This document shows positions 54,703-64,000 of a stretch of DNA of 64,000 nucleotides, piece by piece; the first letter of the stretch is position 1, and every line of letters begins with the position of its first letter. Made by a program: the position numbers and the translations under genes. The stretch is taken from positions 2,976,001-3,040,000 of the forward strand of contig JASJZC010000006.1 of the NCBI GenBank assembly GCA_037178855.1, read 5' to 3'. This DNA is from Oscheius sp. JU75 (lineage: Eukaryota > Nematoda > Chromadorea > Rhabditida > Rhabditidae). Below the pieces are notes generated by a model that had not been told where the DNA came from, did not search any database, and was given only the letters and a program-made list of their open reading frames with translations.

Positions 54703-56169
54703 CTAGATCCAATGTTTCGGACCGAACAAGCCAACTTTACAACTAACCGGTGAGTTTTGAGCCGGATAGTTACTCAGCTTCTCGCTCCTTGCTGTTCGAC
54801 GGAAACCGTCATTTTCTTCCTTAGTAGTTGTGGTCTTGTTCTCGAAGAACTGAGGAAAAACGACGAAGTTTGTGTTTTGCCAGACTGGCTCCCTGAGCTT
54901 GTAAAACTTCTCCAAAAACTGAAGGAAGGGGGCTGAAGGCCTATCAATGGCCGCCGAGCATGGGTTCACGTCTTCTGTCTGAACCTCATGCAACTGTCAA
55001 CAATATGAGGGGGCCTACGCTGAGCATGTAGTCATACAGTCTGTGCCCATTCCCCTGTCTCTGAACATCTTCGTGAACATAAAAATCCAGAATACAGAGA
55101 GGCTTCTCCTCGTACTGTTTTTTCCCGGCAGTGTCCAATAGATACAACTTTTTCGGCCCGACCTTTAAAATTCCAAGAATCTGGCTCGCGTTTCTGAAAA
55201 GTAACTGAATTACTGTAGTTTCAATTTCTAACTCTCTGGTAGGGTGAGGGTTCCAGAGAATGTAGAGACGCTGGTCGTCCTCATTATCAACAATCTTCTG
55301 GTAGGTAGTCAGAACTCTCTTCAGTCCTTGGGCCTGAAATCTCGATGGTTTTACCCAAACAGTAAATAGTTTCCCAGAGTAACCAGAGGAAGTATATGGG
55401 CCAGCCGGCTTTGCCTATTTCAAAGTGCCCATTCTGAGAGAACAATTTTAATTCTTCTCTGCGAGTCTTGAGACCTTCTCTGTCTGTCTCTGAGTCATGA
55501 AAGAACTTCCATAAACAACAGGAAGGATAAAAGCGGGAGTGTCTAGAGCCGAGCCTAGAGCCAGAACAAAGGGAACCTTGAAAAAACCTCTTTCTAAGTC
55601 CTAGTGATAGTCTGCCTCTTTCACTGTCAGTATCCTACCACAAGATCAGATGGTTCTCAGCCTGCTTTTCTCACTGACAGATGCATCATATAGTTTCACT
55701 ACACTTTCAAATGGATAGTCTAGTTGTCAATCTTTTAATCGCTTACTGCAGTCTCTAGATACGGCGTAAGCAGACTCTGAAAATATTTCTCTTTTTGAAT
55801 CTCAACTTGACATATTCTTTTGGTGTATAAGCCCATTCTCTGTGCCCAAAAACCGAATTTCTAATTGTCAGTTTCAACGAAAACCAGTCATTGGTCTAAG
55901 TACCTCGAAAGGAAAAAAAAGCGGAAGATTCTTTCGTCTTATTTGAAATGCATGAGTTCTCGTCTCAAGATGTCTTCTATGCCTTTCTAATTGTAAACTC
56001 CCTCTCCCAAATAGGCTAAACTCACAGTAGCAGATCGCTCTCCCATCTGGTTGATAGCCTTCTCCACCGCCCAGTACTTTCTCGGATTCAATCTCATCAA
56101 ATCACTCTTGCTCAATTTCTGTATCGGCTGATCGGGGAAGATCTGTGAGAGATCATAGCCAATCTCCAT
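54703..56169 (-). CDS. mec-17: Alpha-tubulin N-acetyltransferase (MEC-17/ATAT)
   Basis: Acetylates Lys40 of alpha-tubulin inside microtubules. In C. elegans it is needed in touch neurons. The start MEIGYDLSQIFPDQPIQKLS at 56169 follows a GCAG acceptor. After an intron of about 690 bases the frame reads AQGLKRVLTTYQKIVDN, LYILWNP, then (38-base intron) ILKVGPKKLYLLD, and the catalytic/acetyl-CoA segment PLCILDFYVHEDVQRQGNGH, with the expected Cys, Asp and Q/RxxGxG loop. A 25-base intron (54994-55018) then leads to CSAAIDRPSAPFLQFLEKFY and VWQNTNFVVFPQFFENK. Frame and alignment require that intron. The C-terminal tail diverges, ending HWI (54703), unless a further splice at about 54750 exists. 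Confidence 0.9.
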
Positions 56170-59100
56170 CTTCTGCAGAATTGCTCTAGAACAGTATTTC
56201 CGAAAAAGGAGTGAGTAGTAAAAGTGCGGAAAGTGACCGCTTTAGCGGGAGGGAGAAAATGTCTCTTGGCAAATATTTACACGGGCTCACTTCCAACTTT
56301 TTGGCTCATTTTTTTCTGGGCAGTTTTGGCAGTGTTGTGGCATTGTTTGGGGAGAGTACACAAGGGTTAAATGGGGCTGGGCAATGCCGGAATAAGCTTG
56401 AAAGAGGCGGACTGAAACCAACAGGAAGAGCATTACAAAGCCAATCTGTAAAGTGGCAACATTGACAGATCAACTTCAGAGTCCATGGAACAACAAAACA
56501 GGTGTGATAGCTCAAGAATAGGGTGAGGGGTCAGATGGACAGCTTGACAGACTTCACTGACTTGACCAAATTGGCAACTGCTCTGGTGGCTCAAAGAGTT
56601 AAAAAGATTGATAGCGAGAGAATTAAAAGCTGTTAATTTGACTGGACAATTTGACAGATCATGTTGGAATACAGTTAGACAGAGACAAGTGAAAAAATTG
56701 AGCAAGAACAAAATAAGTATAGAACAAGTTTACAGAGTCAAACGTATGCTGAAAGGACAAAGGCTGCGTTTCGAAATTTCTGGGAATCAATGAAAAGGGG
56801 ACTACACAACTGCTTGTTCACACCTTTCTAAAACGCTTAAAAAAATGCTAGTGTATGACTAAGTTTCGCAACCAAGCTCCCTTTTTATAGCCAAACTTGG
56901 AGCCAAATAGGGCTTGACAGCCTAGGATCAATAGGAGAATAAAAAGAGAGAGCAGAAAACATCATCAGTTAATTCCAGTACGAGGAGACTATAATTAGAA
57001 AGTAGGAGCCAGCTGGACATAGGCCAAAAGGGCTCCCCATAATCGGGGGTGTGGCACATCGATTCAAAGGAGAAGGGACAACATTTCGCCAGCAGACCAC
57101 CACTATAAATGCACAAGGTCGACATCGAGAGACCCGTCAACAAAGCCCTAATTGGACTGGATGCGGGAATTGGGTCTCTGTTGCAAAGTCGGAATGGTAA
57201 TCGGTTCTGGTCTGAACTAATGAGGATTTGATTAACTTAGAATGTCTGTAATATATAGACAAGGGATGATCACTCGACTCGGGTGGAAGAGAGTTCATGA
57301 GGGGGGCCCCAAATGGAGAAGTGAGATCCAACCTCTCCTGTCTACTAGTCAAGATGCTCTACCACGTTCTCTACTGTCTACCCGTCTCCTGGAAAGAAAG
57401 CTGAGGCCGTCCTGCCAACAGCAATCGGAAAAGACACAGGTGCTCCAGCTACAGCAGCACCTGTGTCTTTTCCGATTGGAGATAGAGGAGCTACCACTAA
57501 TGGAGGAGACTCGAAGGCGTGTCAAAGACCATCCCGTAGACCGACCCATAACGAAGAACTTACCAAGATTGGTGTCAGAATCTCTTTATCCTATCTGTCT
57601 TGGAGAATTTCGGACGCTCAAATCTGTTCTACAGTCGAAGAAAAGGTACCTCTCTTCCATGGAATCCCGTAGAGCAATTACGCTTCTTGGTTCCTAAACA
57701 ACATGTCTTCTTTTCCACTTGGCTAAATATTGTCTTCAGATACGAACACTCACAAGTTGTGAGTACAATCGGCCAAAAGTATCAAAAGGACAAGTTTCTC
57801 TAGCCTTTTCTGTCAAGTGTTATCTCTAGGTGACAAGTCGAGTCAGGTCCGAAGGGAAACAGTTCAAGAAGCAAAATGTATTCGGTTACTCTACAATGAT
57901 GATGTATTCCCAAAGCTAGTTTTAAGGAGTTTTGAAGCGGGAGAACAGTTTCTCGAGTCTGCGAATAAGATCTTCTTTTGTCCGGACGTGGTCATCTGTT
58001 TCCACATGACCTGAGCAGGACTGTTTGTAGACTACCTCGCTCTTTAATTGGGTGCGTCGAAACTGTTAGATACTTTTATCTCCTTCAAGCTGTAAAGGAA
58101 TGCCTTACAGTTAATGTCCCTCTCTAAAGATTCAAAGGATCCAAAGTTCACTTCTACCTTTTCCCAGAAACGGTTTGTTGTCTCTCCTTGTGACTTGAAA
58201 AAAGCTTTATAGGTATGACACATGTACACTTGCTCTGCTATCTCTTGCTCACTTTGATAGATACTCTCCAGAATACTGATCATACATGAAGGAGGACATA
58301 AACTTGAGGAAGCTCCTGTGTGTCCACTTTATCAGTCAGACCAACTCTCTCACTACTTCTCCAGACCCAGAGCTCTGTTCCATCCACATTTTTGACTCGG
58401 AACATGGTGTCCTCTTATCCCTCGACGACAAAGCAGCTGTCTTGATCGGAACTGACTCAGAAAACCGAAAAGACTGGCACGAGGACCTGTGTGTGAGAGT
58501 GTGAGAGTGTGATTTCCGCCATCGGGTCACACAGCTGTTCTCTCCCTGTTTCTGACATTCCTTCAGCTTTATAGCCCCTCTTTTCTCTTTTCGGTGTTCC
58601 TAGTCTTGAACCTACTGCTTTTTCACGTGTTGTCCCGTGTCACATGGCTGTCTTCATGGTCTCCCCTCACGATCACTGATTACCTTCCTTTCACCGCCCG
58701 AAAGTTGCCGATTCTTATCGGCTTGACTTGTGTCTTCGAAGGGCAGAGAGCGGGAGACCGAAATGGGCGGGAAGATTACAATTTGTCGGAAGTCAGACCA
58801 CCAGTACTTCCATCACATTTCTCAGAATTCTCTTGACCCTACAGAGTACATGTCTCATGCCTTTATTTCCCGTACTCGGAATGAGACTACGAAATAGTCG
58901 ATTCTCAGAGAGACACTGAACCCATGACTCTCTGATGCCCTGTCTGACACCAAACGCCTATGCTCTTTTGGGTTCTGGTACTAGGAAAGAGACTACAAAA
59001 TAGTACGTTCTCAAAGAGTCGATGAACCCTGTCTCTCTTGTACCCTTAGCTCCAAAGACGTGTACTCTCTCGAGTGCTGGTACGGAAAGTACCTCTATCA

Positions 59101-59614
59101 GAGTCCTAAACACTCGGTCTGCCCCACACGATCTTCCTGAATCACAGGACAGATTTGTAACGCGTGTACACACTAATCAAACATGTCTGCTCTCTTCCTC
59201 TCTCCCAAAACACGTGTGCTCAAATCAAACAATCTCTGACTGTTTCAATTGTTCTATGGGCCCGTTTTTTGTTTGAAACTTTCTGCTTTTTTGGTCAGAA
59301 ATCATTGGTTTCGCTACATTTCAGGGCTGTGAGCTGTAAGACAGTCGTAAAGACAAGTTCCTTTTCTTTAGAAGCCAACTGATAAAAGCTCAAGAGGGTG
59401 TTCAGTACTGTGAACGGTATTCGCAACTTGGAAGCCATCGTTCAGCCTCATACAAAAGTTTTTCAGCCTAGTGATGTTCAGTAAAGTTGTAGCATTGATC
59501 TGCTCTACAACTTTGTAGAACATCTGCTTGTTGATCCTCAAAAACCGAGTTGAGGTAAGGTCGAAGGTCATTATGAGTAGCTGTTCACTGGATTGTTATT
59601 CATTTTTTCATGTA
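56170..59614. other. Gene-poor stretch with weak coding signals
   Basis: No recognised gene in 3.4 kb. Candidate frames with coding-like composition but no family or full structure are: 57116-57200 (+), starting MHKVDIERPVNKALIGLD; 57360-57560 (+), reading KKAEAVLPTAIGKDTG and containing the hairpin at 57422-57478; 58044-58283 (-), reading FFKSQGETTNRFWEKVEVNF; 58286-58504 (+), reading DPELCSIHIFDSEHGVLLS; and 59368-59571 (-). GACAG-rich sequence occurs near 56460-56720. Confidence 0.3.
57422..57478. other. Perfect 23-bp inverted repeat with 11-base loop
   Basis: The arms 57422-57444 and 57456-57478 are exact reverse complements (left arm begins CAATCGGAAAAGACACAGG), with loop CCAGCTACAGC. 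This could be a small RNA hairpin or a cruciform, or come from a local inverted duplication. The perfect pairing with no bulges is unlike most conserved animal pre-miRNAs. Confidence 0.85.
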
Positions 59615-59788
59615 CAGTCAACTCTCGATATAGTAGACACCCGATATAGTAGAATTCACCATATAGTAGACAAAAATTTTGCTCCAATAGTAGAATACAG
59701 TTGATTTTCCCTCTCGGTTTAGTAGACTTCACCAAATAGTAGACTTTTTTCGTGCAAAACGCGTGTCTACTATTTCGAGAGTTGACTG
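59615..59788. mobile_element. 174-base TA-flanked MITE, copy 1
   Basis: The ends CAGTCAACTCTCGATATAGT and the inverse of CAGTCAACTCTCGAAATAGT lie between TA dinucleotides (59613-59614 and 59789-59790), as expected for a Tc1/mariner/pogo-type non-autonomous element. The interior repeats the word TAGTAGA about eight times. A second copy in opposite orientation lies at 63198-63355. Confidence 0.9.
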
Positions 59789-60759
59789 TAATTTGTAATA
59801 TTTTGTGGTCTGGCTAAAGGATTGGATGCTGAATGGGTTCCGCCACGATCGGCGGGCTACAGTAGCCGAAGCCACAGCAATGGCGCGGACTTCCTAAACA
59901 GCCATTCCGGCTTTTCGGTTTTTTCCTCTTTTCCTTTTTGTCTGTTTCAGTTCTGCTGAAGACCTAGAAGACCTTAAAATTCGAAAATATGGTCCGAAAC
60001 CCCAATCTTGGATCAATTTGAACTCCCACAGCCTTTCTTTGCTGCTGCGCGCGCGTTCCCTCGTACTTTTTCCACCCTGCCGTTCCCCTCCCTGCACTTT
60101 TTTTGCACTCTGGTCTAGAGGCTGTCTGGCCTCAAAGAAGCTCCACCAGCCAACCGGCTCTCTTTCTCTCTCGCCCGCAAAAAACCAAATGACCGCGACG
60201 CGTTTGAATGGGGCGCGGCACGGTTGCCGCTGCGCACCAACTGCCGCCGTGCTGTAAAAGTGCAGCTGAACTCGCGGATACGCTGTCTGGCCACGGACCA
60301 GACTTTCCTCCCTTTTTGGCGACTTGCCCTCACCTTTGGCCAACGATCAAAAATTTTTTTTCTGTTGATCTCTTGCTATAATTGACGTCACGTGACTCTT
60401 TTTCTTAACTCCGCCCACCTCTAGATAAGAAAAATCAATGGCTTTTTGTTGATAACTGCTCGTTGCTTTGAAAATAAGACAATGTCACATTGTTCTGTTT
60501 TTATTAAGCCTCCTTTTTGTCTATTTTGAACTCAAAATTGCTGTAAGATAATACAAAATTCAGAAAAAAAACATTTATATTCTTTCCCCCAAGAAATCTT
60601 CGACAAAATTCATGCTCTTCCTCTTGCTATGCCATTGTTTTGTAGCTTGGACAGGCTTTTTTTGTGTTAGAATTCGTACAAAAAGATCACACAATTCACT
60701 GTAAATAGATTCTGTTAATCCTTTAGAGCTGCTGATTCTTTTCTTACCATTGCCCCATT

Positions 60760-60900
60760 CAGGTATTGCAAACCTGGCCGAAATGTAAGCATCGGCAATG
60801 TTCGGCCAGGCCAGCCTAGTTCGCGGCGGATCTTTTAGCAATATATCAAGCGTCTCGACACGAACTAAGCTGGCCTGCCTGGCCAGATTTGTGATCCCTG
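60760..60900. mobile_element. Short palindromic element with CAGGxATxxCAAAxCTGGCC ends
   Basis: The left end CAGGTATTGCAAACCTGGCC and the inverse of the right end (CAGGGATCACAAATCTGGCC) are inverted repeats, and internal CTAGTTCG/CGAACTAAG words also pair. A shorter relative is at 61623-61700. It resembles a MITE just upstream of the Pumilio gene. No clear target duplication. Confidence 0.55.
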
Positions 60901-61012
60901 TCTCATTCTTTCCGTCGAAACAAAAAATTTCTCCCCGATTGCTTACCAAGAATATTTTCACTCATAATTTTTGCTTCAGAGCTCGCTGTACATAGTTTGT
61001 ACATACCCCAAT

Positions 61013-64000
61013 ATGGCAGAAACGTGGAACAATAAAGGAGGAGGTTCTGGTGGAGGTTGGAAAAGTGAGTTTGTCTATTTTACTACTTTTTTTGTTGATA
61101 TGATAGATATTCAACAGTATTCCTCAAAAATAATGAGAACAAGTCTGTTTTGCAGATCACCCCGTCTCGCAGCCTATCAATATGGCCTCGAGTCCGGTAA
61201 ATATTGCCCAGTCGCCGCATTCGGAGTCGGTCGGTGGCACGGCCATGCTCCAGATGGTCGTCGACAATGTGCTCTCCGGAGGATCACCCTCGTCTGTCAG
61301 CGTGACCAAATACGTGAGTCTTTTCCTACTTTTTCTGTCCTTATCACAGCTACAAGTCCCTGACATACCGAAAGAGGTTCCTGGCCACCACTTTTCTGTT
61401 TTTGTCCAAAAAATGTCTAACCGATGTTTAGCAACCTTTTATCCTCAAACTGGGTTGTCGGCACAGCTATTTGACCTGACAAGTCCCTGTTTTGGTAACA
61501 CGTTACGTCAATATCTTCAAAATTTTACGTATGGCTTAAAGCATTAAGCAAAATCACCACAGACAGGAACCTCTTGGGGCTTACATCACGCTACGGTAGC
61601 AATATGACAACTTTGCAACGTGCAGGGATTACAAACCTGGCCAGCCTGGTCAGATGTACTCGCAGAGACGCAAACGTTTTGGCCAGGTTTGCGATGCCTA
61701 CTACATGCCTGCCTGTTTCTGTTCCGTTTACACTGTCCTAACCCTCCAATTTTTAGATGCCGTCAAAGGCCGACATCACGAACGAGTCCCAGCGACTGGA
61801 TGACAGCAAAGAGTGAGTCTTTCTATTACTTTGTCAACAGATCTCTTTCAATTTATATTCAAAAATGTTTATTCGAACCTGAATTTGACTTGCTTGTATT
61901 GTAGAAACTTGTCTAACATGCCAATTTTCAGCGACGACACGAGTACAACGACGACAGCTCCGATCAACGTGCCTTACGCTATCCCGATAGCCCAAAATGG
62001 CGGCGGAGACGTGGCCGGCACTCCCGACTTCCAGTTCACACCCTACATCCTCCAAGGCGGTCGAATTCTCGGCAATTCGCAGCATCCGCTTGGTAGCACC
62101 CCGACAGGACCGTCGAGCTATGGCTACGGAAGCTGGGGAGCTGTCTATACGCCGGGAGGCATGCCGCCGACGATAAATGGAGAACCGGGGTACGGAGGGG
62201 ACGGTCAGCAGATGATCGCCCAGCCTTTTCTCTCCTGCTCGCCGCCCATGGTCCCGAATTTGATGCAGCTGACCAATACCTTTAATGCCATGTCCATGGG
62301 CAATGCCAACAATCCGAACGGCAATCCGCAGAGGATGGAGCCGGCCTATGTTAATAGTATACCAGGTACTTTTTCACTTTCTTTTTGAAAATTTTATAAA
62401 AATTGGCCGATTCTTCGGGTTTCACCTCCAAAAATTATATTAGTTTTGGAACATTAGAAGGAGACCGTTCATTTCCGACCTTAAGATTTGTAGCAAGACT
62501 TGGCCTCAAAAATAGCTATTTTTGCTTTTAAAAATCGTAGAAAGGGGCCTAGTTCCATCAAAATTTGTCAGAGGTTGATTGCCACAGGATTTTTCATATT
62601 TAAATGATCTATTTTTGTTTGAAGCGTGCTAGGCAACACCCTAAATTTATCCGTTTCAGCCTCGAACGGCTACCACCCGGCCCAGCAGCAGTTGATGTTT
62701 ATGAACATGCCGATGCAGTATGCTAATCAGCCCACGCCACCGCCGGCTTCCCTCGCAAGCAGTCCGAATTTCTTTGGCGGCGCCTTCAACAACATGAGCC
62801 AGATGCCAATGCAGAACATGAATCAGGTTTATCCGCCCCAGACTCGTGTCGCCAGTCACTCGATGTACAATGCCAACACCTCAGGTTCAAGTGGAGGAGG
62901 TGGATATGGCGGCGGACAGCAGCAGAATCAGGGACAGGGCAATCGACGACGTGGACAGGAGGAGCGACCTTCGAACAGAAGCCATCTTCTCGAGGATTTC
63001 CGCGCCAATCGCTGCACTAATCTCCAGCTAACCGATCTCGGAAGTTATGTGGTCGAGTTCGCCAAGGATCAGCATGGATCCAGGTGGGTATTCCTTGTTT
63101 TTTCTTTGGTTTGGAAACGCGCGAAATTTCTACCAAAAAGTCTAAAGTTTTTTGCTCAAAAAATCTTCAATGTTGAAACTTTCCTCCGAAAGACATACAG
63201 TCAACTCTCGAAATAGTAGACACGCGTTTTGCACGAAAAAAGTCTACTATTTGGTGAAGTCTACTAAACCGAGAGGGAAAATCAACTGTATTCTACTATT
63301 GGAGCAAAATTTTTGTCTACTATATGGTGAATTCTACTATATCGAGAGTTGACTGTATTTGAATTGTGTAAGTGCTTTTGTTACAAATTAAAAGTGGCAG
63401 AAATTCCTAATATTTGTCTAAAATCTAGTATTTGCAGATTCATCCAGCAAAAACTGGAGCGTGCTGCCGCAAAAGAGAAGCAGATGGTCTTCGAGGAGGT
63501 CATCAACAACGCCCAGACCCTGATGACAGACGTCTTCGGGAACTACGTCATCCAGAAGTTCTTCGAGCACGGAACCGACGTCCAGCGTCTCGCACTGGCC
63601 AACGCTGTTCGCGGCAACGTGATGACCCTCGCGCTGCAAATGTACGGCTGCCGCGTCATCCAGAAGGCCCTCGAGTCGATTGACGAGGCTGGACAGCTCG
63701 ATCTGTTGAAGGAAATGGACGGAAGGGTGAGTCTTTTGTCTTTTTTCCCGCCTAAAAAAAAGTTCAGGTGCTGCAATGTGTGATGGACCAGAACGGCAAT
63801 CATGTTGTGCAGAAGATCATCGAGAAGGTCAGACCGTCGCACAAGCTCCAGTTCATCATCGATGCCTTCTTGCAGAAGCCCAATACCGTGAGTTTTCCTA
63901 TTCCTTTTTTGAATTTGGCTAGAGAATAGAAACGGAGTATTCAACTAGTTCAGCCTCATTCAGCCCCCCGAAAGAAGAATTTCTATGCTTTTGAAACGCT
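61013..64000 (+). CDS. puf-9: Pumilio-family RNA-binding protein (PUF-9/PUM-like), 5' part
   Basis: Starts [17 protein letters not shown] at 61013. The long low-complexity N-terminal region (Ser/Gly/Asn/Gln/Met-rich, with [19 protein letters not shown] and [15 protein letters not shown]) spans five exons and leads to [20 protein letters not shown]. Puf repeats follow with the expected RNA-contact triads: [54 protein letters not shown]. The last visible exon ends AFLQKPNT at a GTGAG donor near 63889. Repeats 5-8 lie beyond the window. Pumilio proteins bind UGUA-containing mRNA 3' UTRs and repress translation. The long N-terminus and close match to fly/human Pumilio favour PUF-9 over the germline PUFs. 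Introns carry the 61.6-kb palindrome and a TA-flanked MITE. Confidence 0.9.
61623..61700. mobile_element. Short palindromic element, truncated relative of 60760-60900
   Basis: CAGGGATTACAAACCTGGCC at the left and the inverse CCAGGTTTGCGATGCCT at the right bracket about 35 bases. It lies in the second intron of the Pumilio gene. Confidence 0.5.
63198..63355. mobile_element. 158-base TA-flanked MITE, copy 2, in a Pumilio intron
   Basis: The reverse complement of the element at 59615-59788 with, by eye, no substitutions and one 16-base difference (copy 1 has an extra TAGTAGACACCCGATA-type unit). Flanked by TA on both sides (63196-63197, 63356-63357). It lies in the intron just before the first complete Puf repeat exon. 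Confidence 0.92.

Noticed and set aside
57242-57697. 151-codon plus-strand frame
   Set aside because: A different frame of the same stretch has more protein-like composition, neither has a start with splice context or a family, and the hairpin explains part of the open reading.
60018-60343. Opposed frames of 79 and 149 codons upstream of the Pumilio gene
   Set aside because: Arg/Ser-rich in all frames because of local GC-rich sequence. No splice or family evidence.
1-64000. CRISPR arrays, rRNA genes, prokaryotic operons, integrated viral genomes
   Set aside because: No regularly spaced direct repeats, no rRNA-like stretches, intron-containing genes throughout, and no recognisable polymerase or capsid frames.

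Overview
The window is nuclear DNA from a nematode, probably a rhabditid related to but distinct from Caenorhabditis elegans. The evidence is: genes with many introns of about 33-45 bases ending in TTTTCAG or TTTTAG; start codons sitting directly after an AG acceptor-like site, as expected for spliced-leader trans-splicing; and nematode-typical families (OAC-type acyltransferase with SGNH domain, C-type lectin, LEA-1, MEC-17, PUF-9-like Pumilio, vWD/fibrinogen secreted protein). Gene models below were assembled by eye from open frames, splice sites and family resemblance. Exon edges are reliable where frames are forced and approximate elsewhere.

Layout. 1-7 kb: a phospholipid phosphatase (-), then two convergent paralogues of a small four-membrane-span family I do not recognise. 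7-15 kb: a repeat graveyard with nested foldback sequences, a 22-base G run, and broken copies of pieces of genes that lie intact further along (acyltransferase ends, a glutaminase exon). Embedded here are a C-type lectin gene, a small 136-residue protein gene and two unrecognised genes. 15-26 kb: a secreted vWD/EGF/fibrinogen-like protein (+), an OAC acyltransferase (+) and glutaminase with ankyrin repeats (-). 28-32 kb: lea-1, a long LEA protein of 11-residue repeats. 33-38 kb: a SAM-dependent methyltransferase (-) and a second phospholipid phosphatase (-) whose intron holds a 441-base foldback transposon. 38-46 kb: Integrator subunit 2 (+), with two intact tRNA-Thr genes and several tRNA relics in its introns, then a Ly-6-like small secreted protein 170 bases downstream on the same strand and an orphan ABCA fragment. 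46-53 kb: two divergent forkhead-like genes (-) flanking a small membrane protein gene (-). 54.7-56.2 kb: the alpha-tubulin acetyltransferase mec-17 (-). 56-61 kb: gene-poor. 61-64 kb: the 5' part of a Pumilio (PUF) gene, cut by the window edge, with a small TA-flanked transposon in an intron that is nearly identical to one 3.4 kb upstream.

The feature I find most unusual is a set of apparent introns of only 22-26 bases in four unrelated genes. The best supported is 25 bases in mec-17, where reading through would shift frame inside the catalytic domain. No viral genome, CRISPR array, bacterial operon or rRNA gene is present.
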